In this document: positions 38,211 to 46,492 of the stretch, piece after piece
Layout: every line of letters starts with the position of its first letter
Numbering within the stretch: the first letter of the stretch is position 1
Source of the DNA: Shewanella aestuarii
GTDB lineage: Bacteria; Pseudomonadota; Gammaproteobacteria; Enterobacterales; Shewanellaceae
NCBI RefSeq assembly: GCF_014647215.1
Contig: NZ_BMOT01000009.1
Span: forward strand, 1 to 64,000
Reading direction: 5' to 3'
Length of the DNA: 64,000 nucleotides
The notes under the pieces: model-generated
Database searches by the model: none
What the model saw: only the letters and a program-made list of their open reading frames with translations
Told to the model about the DNA's origin: nothing
Program-made: the position numbers and the translations under genes

Positions 38211-39449
38211 ATGAAAATCTCTCAGATATGTTTCGCGTTAGCGGGGTTAGCAATTGGCTCATTAAGCCAATCTGTTATTGCTGATGTGAGCCATATTGGT
38301 ATTGAAGCAATGGGGTTTGAGGCTGGTGAATTACCGAAACTGAACGTCAATGTCGTCAGTGATCATAATGATGCTTCCCTGTTAACTTTTTATATTCGTC
38401 AAAAATATAAAAATACAGTAGTGCTAGAAAAACTGCTTGTGGATGATCACAAGGAAAATACCTTTATATTGCATGGCGAAGAAAAAATTATCGATCCAAA
38501 CTCATCACTGATTGTTTCTGAGTATCGAGATGGCAAGTGGCAGCAATACTCGCCTGTCAGCTTGTTTGATGGCGACGTGAATAAGGTCTCGGCAAATTTA
38601 CAAGATAATCAGCCAGTGGCGATCAAGACCATGAAATCGTCTGATACTTACAAGCAAAATTACCAAGCGGTTGCCAAAGAAAACCAAGCAAAGCCCGAAT
38701 ACGATTACCAACCGTCCACTTCTGCAGCGTCTAACGAATTATCAAGCCCAGCTGTTCAAGTGCAGATCCCATTGGACTGTATGATCAATAAAACCTCAAC
38801 AGATACTCTGTGGACCTTGGCTTCTAATAATGCCAAAGCATGGGGGACAAATGTATTTGGGGCAATGGTGGCAATTTATCAAACTAATCCAAGCGCATTT
38901 ATAAATCAAAACATTAAAAAGTTGAAAGCAGACAGCCAGCTTGCTTGCCCTTCAGCTGAAACGTTGGCGCAATTTACTAGTCCAAATCAAGATAAAAAAA
39001 CCTTTGATGCACTGGTTATAAATAGCTTGCCACAATCTAATAGTGCTCAAGAAAATTCAGTGGATATTGCGCTCAAAGAAGATGAGCCACAGAGCGCGAA
39101 AAATGAGTTAGTCGAAGCATCGAATGAAGAGCTTACAAGCCCAGAAGAGGTTGAGACCGTCATTGAGGAGCAACTAACTTCTACTGAGTGCTCGATAGAC
39201 AAGCAACCAGATGACAGTTTGTGGAGTGTTGCCGCAACTTATCATAAATCCTGGAATACCAATATCTTTGGAGCTATGTTGGCAATTTATGATGCTAATC
39301 CAAATGCCTTTGCTCAGCAGAAAATTAATTTCCTCAGGGCCGATGCCAAATTAAGTTGTCCATCAAAAGATATACTCGAACAATATCATGACGCTCAAGC
39401 TGATAAGGTTAAGTTTGATGATTTAGTTGCTGCGCATACTACAAGCTGA
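38211..39449 (+). CDS. Exported protein with two FimV-like core domains
   Basis: This 412-residue protein is a paralogue of the gene before it. A signal peptide (about 1-24) leads to the same N-terminal domain (VSHIGIEAMGFEAGELPKL...). Two FimV-core-like repeats follow, near residues 182-265 and 321-405. Each has a DTLW or DSLW start, TN(V/I)FGAM(V/L)AIY, NPxAFxxQ and a CPS end, and each is bracketed by two cysteines. An acidic Glu-rich linker joins them. FimV-type domains bind peptidoglycan and organise polar structures, so a link to the pili is possible, but this is inference from domain type. AAAGGA precedes the ATG. Confidence 0.75.
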   Translation: MKISQICFALAGLAIGSLSQSVIADVSHIGIEAMGFEAGELPKLNVNVVSDHNDASLLTFYIRQKYKNTVVLEKLLVDDHKENTFILHGEEKIIDPNSSLIVSEYRDGKWQQYSPVSLFDGDVNKVSANLQDNQPVAIKTMKSSDTYKQNYQAVAKENQAKPEYDYQPSTSAASNELSSPAVQVQIPLDCMINKTSTDTLWTLASNNAKAWGTNVFGAMVAIYQTNPSAFINQNIKKLKADSQLACPSAETLAQFTSPNQDKKTFDALVINSLPQSNSAQENSVDIALKEDEPQSAKNELVEASNEELTSPEEVETVIEEQLTSTECSIDKQPDDSLWSVAATYHKSWNTNIFGAMLAIYDANPNAFAQQKINFLRADAKLSCPSKDILEQYHDAQADKVKFDDLVAAHTTS

Positions 39450-39537
39450 ATACGTGGCGAAAGTGGTGAAAATAACCGCTTGTGAAAGCCTTAAAGACAC
39501 TGTATTATCTCGCGCCTAAACATATTCTTATTAACTG

Positions 39538-39597
39538 CATGTGGTGTCCAACTTCGGGTTGTGATAGCGACATGGCCTTCAATTTGAGGTAGCCCCA
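39538..39597 (+). promoter_or_regulatory. Possible ribosomal protein L31 leader structure
   Basis: CATGT at 39538-39542 can pair with ACATG at 39570-39574 around an inner CAAC-TTCGG-GTTG hairpin, just before the rpmE ribosome site (GAGG at 39586-39589). L31 leaders that mediate autoregulation are known in gammaproteobacteria. I matched shape and place, not a model. Confidence 0.4.
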
Positions 39598-39810
39598 ATG
39601 AAATCAGGTATTCACCCAGAGTACGCAGAAATCACCGCAACTTGTACTTGTGGTAACGTAATCAAAGTTAATTCAACTGCAAAGAAAGATTTGCACTTGG
39701 ACGTATGTGGTGCATGTCACCCATTCTACACAGGTACTCAGAAGATCGTTGATACCGGTGGTCGTATCGACAAGTTCAACAAGCGTTTTGGTATGCTTGG
39801 TAAAAAGTAA
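39598..39810 (+). CDS. rpmE: 50S ribosomal protein L31 (zinc form)
   Basis: L31 joins the 50S central protuberance and bridges to the 30S subunit. The 70 residues carry four cysteines in CTCG (16, 18) and CGAC (37, 40), the zinc-binding C+ type. The family segments KSGIHPEY and the [21 protein letters not shown] tail are intact. Start is ATG at 39598 with GAGG 8 bases before. It is a single-gene unit with its own terminator. Confidence 0.97.
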   Translation: MKSGIHPEYAEITATCTCGNVIKVNSTAKKDLHLDVCGACHPFYTGTQKIVDTGGRIDKFNKRFGMLGKK

Positions 39811-39829
39811 TTGCTTGTGCAATTATTTT

Positions 39830-39853
39830 AAAGGCGCCTTAGGCGCCTTTTTT
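39830..39853 (+). terminator. Terminator after rpmE
   Basis: AAAGGCGCC and GGCGCCTTT form a perfect stem around TTA, with a run of six T. Confidence 0.93.
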
Positions 39854-40205
39854 GTTTTCTGCAGAGATGAAAACTGACTTTTTAGTTATAAATAATAGTC
39901 TAGTGTACTAAAGTTAGATTGTTGTTATTTTTACTAACATTTAAGCCGTAAAACTCGGTTAATTGCACTAAATTACAAAAATATTTGTTATTTTACTACA
40001 TTTTTAACTTGTTGATTTTAAATAACTCATAAATGATAAGTTACTATTACGTTGCTTATGCCTTTCAATGGTCGGATAGGTGGGTAAAGTTTGAGTTTTT
40101 GATTTATATCCTGTTATTTTTAGCGTATTGTTAACATTTTCCACTGCTGGATAATTCAGCAGTTATTAGATTATGTCACTATATAGCGCACTCAGGATTG
40201 ATAAA
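39854..40205 (+). other. AT-rich region before the malic enzyme gene
   Basis: No gene is visible in these 352 bases. Several in-frame stops interrupt all frames. A promoter for the malic enzyme gene must lie here, but I could not fix a convincing -35/-10 pair. Confidence 0.5.
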
Positions 40206-41444
40206 ATGTCAGATTTTCGCCAACAAGCTCTCGACTATCATGAATTTCCCGTACCAGGTAAAACTGCCGTCTGTTTAACTAAACCCGCTCAATCTAGCCA
40301 TGATTTAGCTTTAGCATATAGCCCTGGCGTTGCTGAGCCTGTGCGTGAGATCGCTGCCGACCCTGAAACGGCTTATCGCTATACCAATAAAGGCAATACC
40401 GTTGCTGTAATCTCTAATGGCACCGCTATTCTAGGACTAGGCAATTTAGGTCCTTTGGCATCAAAACCTGTGATGGAAGGCAAGTCATTACTGTTTAAGC
40501 GTTTCGCGAACATTGACTCTATTGATATCGAAGTAAAGCACCGCACATCAGAAGAGTTTATTAATACAGTAGAAGCGATAGCGGATACATTTGGTGGTAT
40601 TAATCTTGAAGATATTAAAGCGCCAGAATGCTTTCAAATTGAAAAAGAACTGATCGCACGTTGCAATATTCCAGTGTTTCATGACGATCAACATGGTACC
40701 GCGATTGTTACTGCTGCGGGCATGTTAAATGCGCTTGAGATTCAAGGTAAAGATATCAAAGAGGCTGTATTTGTTTGTTTAGGCGCAGGTGCTGCGGCAA
40801 TTGCCTGTATGACGATGATCGTTAAATGCGGAGCTTTGCGTGAAAATATCTACATGCTTGACCGTCAGGGGGTAATTCATACCCGTCGTGATGATTTGAA
40901 CGAATATAAAGCCTTATTTGCAAATAATACAGATAAGCGCACCCTTCAGGATGTGATTGATGGTGCGGATGCCTTTTTAGGTTTGTCGGGAGCTAATTTG
41001 TTGACGGAAGAGGACATCAAGTTGATGGCGCCTAATCCGGTTATTTTTGCATGCTCAAATCCAGACCCTGAAATTAAACCTGAGCTAGCCCATAGCATCC
41101 GTAAGGATCTCATTATGGGCACAGGACGCAGTGATTATCCTAATCAGGTCAATAATGTGCTTTGTTTTCCGTTTATTTTCCGTGGGGCCCTAGATGTAAG
41201 GGCATCAGTGATAAACGATGAAATGAAATTAGCGGCTGTATATGCGATTGCTGATTTAGCTAAAGAGCCTGTACCCGAAGATGTGTTAGCGGCTTACCCG
41301 AATGTTAGCGCGTTAAATTTTGGTGCTGAATATGTGTTGCCTAAACCAATGGACCCAAGATTATTAGTCAATGTAGCACGCGCTGTGGCGCAAGCTGCAA
41401 TTGATTCAGGTGTTGCAAAGAACACCACATTGCCAGTTTATTAA
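40206..41444 (+). CDS. Malic enzyme (short form, no PTA domain)
   Basis: This is a 412-residue malate dehydrogenase (oxaloacetate-decarboxylating), probably NADP- or NAD-dependent, giving pyruvate, CO2 and reduced cofactor. Recognised parts are YSPGVAEP, GGINLEDIKAPECF (metal/substrate site), FHDDQHGTAIV, and the Rossmann loop GAGAAAIA. The phosphotransacetylase-like C-terminal domain of the long MaeB type is missing. Start ATG 40206 gives MSDFRQQALDYHEFP; an ATG at 40173 would add eleven residues. Cofactor preference cannot be read safely. Confidence 0.9.
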   Translation: MSDFRQQALDYHEFPVPGKTAVCLTKPAQSSHDLALAYSPGVAEPVREIAADPETAYRYTNKGNTVAVISNGTAILGLGNLGPLASKPVMEGKSLLFKRFANIDSIDIEVKHRTSEEFINTVEAIADTFGGINLEDIKAPECFQIEKELIARCNIPVFHDDQHGTAIVTAAGMLNALEIQGKDIKEAVFVCLGAGAAAIACMTMIVKCGALRENIYMLDRQGVIHTRRDDLNEYKALFANNTDKRTLQDVIDGADAFLGLSGANLLTEEDIKLMAPNPVIFACSNPDPEIKPELAHSIRKDLIMGTGRSDYPNQVNNVLCFPFIFRGALDVRASVINDEMKLAAVYAIADLAKEPVPEDVLAAYPNVSALNFGAEYVLPKPMDPRLLVNVARAVAQAAIDSGVAKNTTLPVY

Positions 41445-41488
41445 TTACGCAATTACAAATTTTAGCGTATTTAAATATCAACGTATTG

Positions 41489-41509
41489 AAGGGGCTTCGG
41501 CCCCTTTTT
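41489..41509 (+). terminator. Terminator after the malic enzyme gene
   Basis: AAGGGGC-TTCG-GCCCCTT with a UUCG tetraloop, followed by TTTA. Confidence 0.9.
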
Positions 41510-41785
41510 AATTTTTATTAACAATGCCATAGTGTTTACAGAACAATAACCACATAGTTAGGTATACTGAACCTCAACAATAGCAAACCTCAATTGTAGA
41601 TGGGCAATGGCTATCAAAGCACCAGGGTTATGCCCAAATATGCGACAAACCTACTTCGAGAAAAAATACGTGGTCGTGGTTCGTAATGCTAAGGGGTAAC
41701 GTCAACTTTGATAACAAATGCGTCGCCTCGAGCCACCTGTATCACTTGAGTTGTCATTAATAACGTCCAGCAGGAAAGCGGATAG
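41510..41785 (+). other. Region upstream of mshH
   Basis: No firm gene is seen. A 30-codon open frame (41607-41699) has no ribosome site and is not called. A weak ribosome signal (AGGAAAG at 41770-41776) precedes mshH. Confidence 0.5.
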
Positions 41786-43696
41786 ATGAAGCTGACTAAA
41801 ATTCTCACAAAAAAGTTAACCAGCTTCTGGTTAGTTTCTCTGGCTGCTGTCGCCTTTGTTTTTTTATTATGTGCACTCATGAGCTTTGTGCAACTCACTT
41901 ATCGCTTCCAACAAAATAAAGTGGCTGAACTTGAATCTATGATAGTGACCCACTATCAACAGCATGGTACGGAGCAATTAGATACTTGGTTACCTGCGGT
42001 ATTAAAGGCTTATCATGTAGAAAAATTTCAATTGTTATTAGACCAACAAGTTTTGTACTCCCATGATGTCGATATACTGAGTCGCGCCACAGGATTAACC
42101 TTTTATCATCATGTGATTGACCCCCAAACCTCTTTGACTGTGACATTTGAATTGCCATCGCCATTAAATAGTTATCAATTCAGTGGCTATGAATTGTTTA
42201 TTTTACTCATAGGGTTGGGTGCGATTGTGGGTTTTGTCCGATATGGATTGCGATGGTTCACCCAGGAATTAGATGGCGTTGAGCTGTTAGCCATCCGCAG
42301 TAAATTGATTTTAGATGGCGATATTCAAGGCGCAAAAGTAACGGCAGTGAAAGGACGGCCTAGGTTAATTAATCGAGCAATTTCAAAACTAATCAATGAT
42401 CTGGAAGATGCTCAACAAGAACGTGGTCGCTTAGATCAGTTTATTCGTGCCAATACCTTTCTTGATCCAGTGACAGAAATCGGTAATCGACTTTATTTTG
42501 AGAATAGAATAGCCGCATTAAGTAATGACAACAAAATGGTGGCTTATGGCGTGGTTTTTTTGCTTGAGTTTGATGATGATGCATTAATGAATGTGCAAGC
42601 AGACATCGAAGAAAACAGAGCATTTATTACTCAAATTGTTGCGATTATTCCTCCGTTAGTGAGCGATTATACGGATGTGATTTTTGCAAGACGTAGTGGG
42701 TTACAACTCGCGGTGGTCGTTCCACAACTATCACTTGCCGAAGCCGATCTATTGGCGGACAGGTTACTTCGTCGCTGTCTTCTGGTTAAACATCATCAAA
42801 TTGCAAATCATGATAATTACTTACATATCGGTGCTGCATTTTATAAAGCAGGTGATCAACCCTCACAAACTATTGAAGAAGCCGAAATGGCCTTACGTGC
42901 GGCTCAATTGCAACGACTCAATAACTGGTTTATGTACGATAAAGGTGCAGTTGATAAAGAAATCGCCAAAGGCTCTGTTAGATGGCGTAGTTTTTTAGAA
43001 TATGCGCTAGTGAACAAGCGATTTTTTTTGTTACATCAGCCTGTACTGGAAAGTGACAATAGCTTGTTGCATTATGAGATTTTTAGTCGGGTTAGAGACA
43101 ATCAAAACAATGAAATTCGTGCGACGCTGTTTATTCCTATGGCCAATAAATGCGGCTTAATGCCACAAGTCGAGAGGATGATCGTCGAGCAAGTTTTATT
43201 TCATGTTATGCCGCAAAATAATGCCATTTACTGCATAAATTTAAGCATGGATACTTTGACCAGTCGCGCATTTATCCGTTGGATACAATCGACATTGCTT
43301 GAGCATCGACCTTTAGCAACAAGACTGATTTTTGAAGTGTCTGAGGATGTGTTTATTAAACATCAACAGCATCCCCAGTTGGCCAAATCCTTAACCATGT
43401 TATCTAAGATGGGGGCAAGGTTGAGTGTCGATCATGTTGGTAAGCAAGTCGTAGGAACTCAATATATTCAAACCTATGACTTTGATTTTGTGAAATTAGA
43501 CCGTTCGATTATTCGCCAGGTGCATGAACGACCAGAAAATCAGTTATATATTCGTAGTCTTATTGGTGGGCTTTTACGTTCCAAAGCGCAGGTTATGGCT
43601 GAAGGTGTTGAAATATTAGAAGAATGGCAAACATTGAAAATATTGGGCGTCAGTGCTGCACAAGGTCCATTTCTCGGCGAGATAACCCTTGTGTAA
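41786..43696 (+). CDS. mshH: MshH, CsrD-like regulator with degenerate GGDEF and EAL
   Basis: MshH is the first gene of the MSHA locus and a homologue of E. coli CsrD, which promotes RNase E decay of CsrB/C-type RNAs. The 636 residues have two membrane helices (about 15-37 and 131-152) with a periplasmic loop, a HAMP-like linker, then degenerate GGDEF (ARRSGLQLAV in place of the signature) and EAL (YEIFSRV in place of the EAL core) domains. Both catalytic motifs are lost, so c-di-GMP turnover is not expected. This loss is typical of the CsrD group. A hairpin follows the stop, so it may be transcribed apart from mshI. Confidence 0.88.
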   Translation: MKLTKILTKKLTSFWLVSLAAVAFVFLLCALMSFVQLTYRFQQNKVAELESMIVTHYQQHGTEQLDTWLPAVLKAYHVEKFQLLLDQQVLYSHDVDILSRATGLTFYHHVIDPQTSLTVTFELPSPLNSYQFSGYELFILLIGLGAIVGFVRYGLRWFTQELDGVELLAIRSKLILDGDIQGAKVTAVKGRPRLINRAISKLINDLEDAQQERGRLDQFIRANTFLDPVTEIGNRLYFENRIAALSNDNKMVAYGVVFLLEFDDDALMNVQADIEENRAFITQIVAIIPPLVSDYTDVIFARRSGLQLAVVVPQLSLAEADLLADRLLRRCLLVKHHQIANHDNYLHIGAAFYKAGDQPSQTIEEAEMALRAAQLQRLNNWFMYDKGAVDKEIAKGSVRWRSFLEYALVNKRFFLLHQPVLESDNSLLHYEIFSRVRDNQNNEIRATLFIPMANKCGLMPQVERMIVEQVLFHVMPQNNAIYCINLSMDTLTSRAFIRWIQSTLLEHRPLATRLIFEVSEDVFIKHQQHPQLAKSLTMLSKMGARLSVDHVGKQVVGTQYIQTYDFDFVKLDRSIIRQVHERPENQLYIRSLIGGLLRSKAQVMAEGVEILEEWQTLKILGVSAAQGPFLGEITLV

Positions 43697-43755
43697 ATTG
43701 AGTTAAACGCAAGGCTTTGTTGGCATCAAATTATGTTTAAACTTGTTTATCTGAG

Positions 43756-43790
43756 ATGAGCCATCTATCTTATTTAAATAGCTCATTTTT
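43756..43790 (+). terminator. Weak terminator after mshH
   Basis: ATGAGC (43756-43761) pairs with GCTCAT (43781-43786), followed by TTTT. The inner part of the stem is poor. Confidence 0.45.
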
Positions 43791-44035
43791 AGTATTTTTC
43801 TATAAAATTAAAATATTAGCGGTTAAACTGGGAAATGTGTTGATGACATATCAATGACATTTTTCGATAATGGGTATGAGAGATTACAAACTTGATCTGA
43901 AATGGCTATTTAAAAGTGTGTCAGCGCTTTATCGTGTATGTAAAGATGACTATTTGATTCATCCACACTAATGTATTTTCCGCAGTATCAGTATGTTTAA
44001 CATCGGCACCATTTTAGTTCGTAAAAGGCTTGCAA
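43791..44035 (+). other. Region upstream of mshI
   Basis: No gene is visible. The main promoter of the msh biogenesis operon is expected here. A -10-like GATAAT at 43866-43871 lacks a well-spaced -35 (TTGATG at 43840 is 20 bases away), so no promoter is called. Confidence 0.4.
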
Positions 44036-44917
44036 ATGAATAGTGGTTTTTTGAATAAATTAGTTTTTTGGCGTACTTCAACTCACTCTGGGGAACTTGG
44101 GGTATATGTTGGCGCGAACTCTGTGTGGGTGTATCAAGCCGAGAAAAAAGCACAATCAGAGTCATTTACTGAATTCGATTTAATCAACCATGATTTTCAA
44201 ACCACTTTTAATGCCATAAAACATCAGTTTGGTGCCGCGCATCTGCAAATTGTTCTTTCAAGTGCATATTACGAATTATTGCAAGCCGATAAACCCAATG
44301 TTGACCCCGCTGAAATATGCCAAGCACTGCTCTGGTCCATTAAGGATATGGTGGCGCAACCCGTTGCGAATATTCACCTCGATTATTTTGAGTCAACGGT
44401 AGCGACTAATTCAAAAGTTAACGTAGTGGTTACTGCACGAGATAAGTTGGTAGCGCTAGCAACTGCCTGTGATGAACTTGGCTTTACTATTGCCGGAATT
44501 AATATTGAAGAGTTGGCGTTAACGCCATTATTTGATGAAGATAAAATGGCGCACATGCTGGTGACTCACTTACCAGATGAAGAGCTATTATTTACTGTGA
44601 TAAAGGCGGGTGAGCTGCTCATGCAAAGGCGTGTACGTGGTTTTAATCAGTTGCATAAAGCTAAAGATGAAGAGTTAAGCTATGGATTAGCGGACAACCT
44701 GAGTTTAGAGATCCAACGCTCAATGGATTATTTTGAAAGTCAGTTACGTCAAGCCCCGGTATCTACTATTAATTTATTAACAGAAGGTCAGCAACAAACC
44801 TTAGTGAAGCTAGTTGCAGCTAACTTTAATCAACAAGTAAAAGCTATTGTGCATCAGGGTGTTTCAGCTTATCTAGCCAGATTAGCTTTTAATGAGCTTT
44901 CAAGAGGTGAGGCGTGA
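44036..44917 (+). CDS. mshI: MshI, PilM-like cytoplasmic assembly protein
   Basis: MshI is the actin-fold (PilM-type) cytoplasmic member of the MSHA inner-membrane alignment complex, which links the ATPase to the membrane proteins. The start at ATG 44036 gives 293 residues; AAAAGG lies 7 bases before it. ELGVYVGANSVWVYQ is the first phosphate-loop-like segment. It overlaps the next gene by four bases, so coupling is likely. Symbol follows gene order in other msh loci. Confidence 0.85.
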   Translation: MNSGFLNKLVFWRTSTHSGELGVYVGANSVWVYQAEKKAQSESFTEFDLINHDFQTTFNAIKHQFGAAHLQIVLSSAYYELLQADKPNVDPAEICQALLWSIKDMVAQPVANIHLDYFESTVATNSKVNVVVTARDKLVALATACDELGFTIAGINIEELALTPLFDEDKMAHMLVTHLPDEELLFTVIKAGELLMQRRVRGFNQLHKAKDEELSYGLADNLSLEIQRSMDYFESQLRQAPVSTINLLTEGQQQTLVKLVAANFNQQVKAIVHQGVSAYLARLAFNELSRGEA

Positions 44918-45519
44918 TTAAAACTAAGGTTAATCTCTACAGCGCCACATTATTACCGCCAAAGCAGCGAGTAAATTTTCTGTCGCTCTGTATATCTGTG
45001 GCGGTCTTATTAAGCTTAACGGTAGTTTTATACCTTGTGGGCAGTTATCAGCTTTATAACATTCAAAATAATGTCACCCAAGCGGAACAAAAAAATAACC
45101 GTTTAGTGAAACAGAAAGACGATTTAGAAGTCCAAATTTCACAACGGGTTCCAGACCAAAATCTAGTCGCTAGAGTCGAGTTAGAGGAACAGAGATTAAC
45201 CCTAAAACGTTTACTGAAATCTGAACTGGAAAACCGTACCGCATTGATCAGTCAGGGCTATTCGCCAATGTTGACCGATTTGGCCACCGTAGCCGATGCA
45301 ACGGTTTGGTTAAGCCGCATTCATTTTAATGAACAACAAATTGAATTTGAAGGCTTTGGCCAACAACCCTCCAGCATTCCACGATGGATTGAACGCTTAA
45401 AAACAGCGGATACTCTAAAAGGGTTTGCCTTTGCGGCAATGACAATGGATAGAGGCGAAGATAAACCATTAGCCTTTAAATTAACCAGTATCCAGGCAAA
45501 CAAGGAGGCTGCTAAATGA
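44914..45519 (+). CDS. PilN-like MSHA assembly protein
   Basis: This 201-residue inner-membrane protein has one helix (about 24-46), a coiled-coil region (50-90) and a small periplasmic domain. This is the PilN topology, and the order PilM-, PilN-, PilO-, PilP-like genes here supports the role as an alignment-complex subunit. It overlaps mshI and mshJ by four bases each. Naming in the literature varies (MshI2 or similar), so no symbol is given. Confidence 0.82.
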   Translation: MIKTKVNLYSATLLPPKQRVNFLSLCISVAVLLSLTVVLYLVGSYQLYNIQNNVTQAEQKNNRLVKQKDDLEVQISQRVPDQNLVARVELEEQRLTLKRLLKSELENRTALISQGYSPMLTDLATVADATVWLSRIHFNEQQIEFEGFGQQPSSIPRWIERLKTADTLKGFAFAAMTMDRGEDKPLAFKLTSIQANKEAAK

Positions 45520-46178
45520 AGCAACAATGGCAGCAACTTGAGCAAAAATTTAATGGCTTAAGTCAGCGTGAACGTTTATTGATTGCTGTTGCCACTATTG
45601 TGGTTATCGGTATGCTAGCTTTAATGCCACTTGAAGCTAAATGGCTCGAAAACAGTAAGGCTCAGAAACGCTTACAAGCTATCCAACAACAAAGTAGCAT
45701 CACTGAGCAACAAATCGCCTTATATCAACAACGCCTCACGTTAGACCCCAACGCTGATTACCAACAAAGGTTGACATTGATTAATGCGCAAATGAGTGAG
45801 GTTGATGCCGAACTTAACGCTCAGATGGTCGATATGGTGCCAGCAGATTATATGCCAACCGTATTGGCTAATCTGTTGTCTAATGACAAAGGAATTAAGC
45901 TGCTTTCATTTAATTCAATTGCGCCAGTGGCGTTATTGCAAGTTGGCGATGGTGAACAACAAAAAATGAATCTATATAGTCATGGCATAAAGTTGGCTAT
46001 TGAAGGTGATTATTTTGCGGTGTTAGATTTCATTAAAGCCATTGAATCTATGCCAGATAAACTGTATTGGAAGCGATTAGATTATCAAGTAGAAAAGCAT
46101 CCAACAGCCAAAGTTGAATTAGAATTATACACATTAAGCATTAATAGGGACTTTATCAGTGTTGCTAAACAAGATTAA
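45516..46178 (+). CDS. mshJ: MshJ, PilO-like assembly protein
   Basis: This 220-residue protein has a short cytoplasmic start, a membrane helix (about 21-38), a coiled coil, and a periplasmic ferredoxin-like domain of PilO/GspM type (MPADYMPTVLANLLSNDKGIKLLS segment). It would pair with the PilN-like protein in the periplasm. It overlaps both neighbours, by four bases upstream and 20 bases with mshK. Confidence 0.85.
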   Translation: MKQQWQQLEQKFNGLSQRERLLIAVATIVVIGMLALMPLEAKWLENSKAQKRLQAIQQQSSITEQQIALYQQRLTLDPNADYQQRLTLINAQMSEVDAELNAQMVDMVPADYMPTVLANLLSNDKGIKLLSFNSIAPVALLQVGDGEQQKMNLYSHGIKLAIEGDYFAVLDFIKAIESMPDKLYWKRLDYQVEKHPTAKVELELYTLSINRDFISVAKQD

Positions 46179-46479
46179 TCCTTACCTCTCATTAGGCTTT
46201 CTTTCCCTGTCGCTGACTTTTGCCGCACAAGGACAGACGCTTCGAGATCCAACATTGCCGAGCCAAACTTACCAAAGTGAGGCAGTAGCAAATACTCAAC
46301 AAAGTTTGGTACTCAATAGCGTCATTAATGGCGCGTCATCCTATGCAGTAATCAATAACAAAATTATGAAAGTGGGTGATAGCGTGCAAGGTGTGCGCAT
46401 TGTATCGATTGGTAAAAGCCACGTGAGCTTGTCTGATGGCCGTAAACTCCAATTATTCCAGTCGGTAACACAGAGATAG
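46159..46479 (+). CDS. mshK: MshK, PilP-like periplasmic protein
   Basis: This 106-residue exported protein has a signal peptide (about 1-25) and the LRDPTLP segment at the mature N-terminus. It ends with a small beta domain (VNGASSYAVINNKIMKVGDSVQGVRIVSI), like the PilP/GspC homology region that contacts the secretin. Start is GTG 46159 with AGGGA 8 bases before, inside the end of mshJ. Confidence 0.85.
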   Translation: MLLNKINPYLSLGFLSLSLTFAAQGQTLRDPTLPSQTYQSEAVANTQQSLVLNSVINGASSYAVINNKIMKVGDSVQGVRIVSIGKSHVSLSDGRKLQLFQSVTQR

Positions 46480-46492
46480 GACATTAACGATA

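Noticed and set aside
41607..41699. A 30-codon open frame between the malic enzyme gene and mshH
   Set aside because: It is short, lacks a ribosome site, and has no recognisable features.
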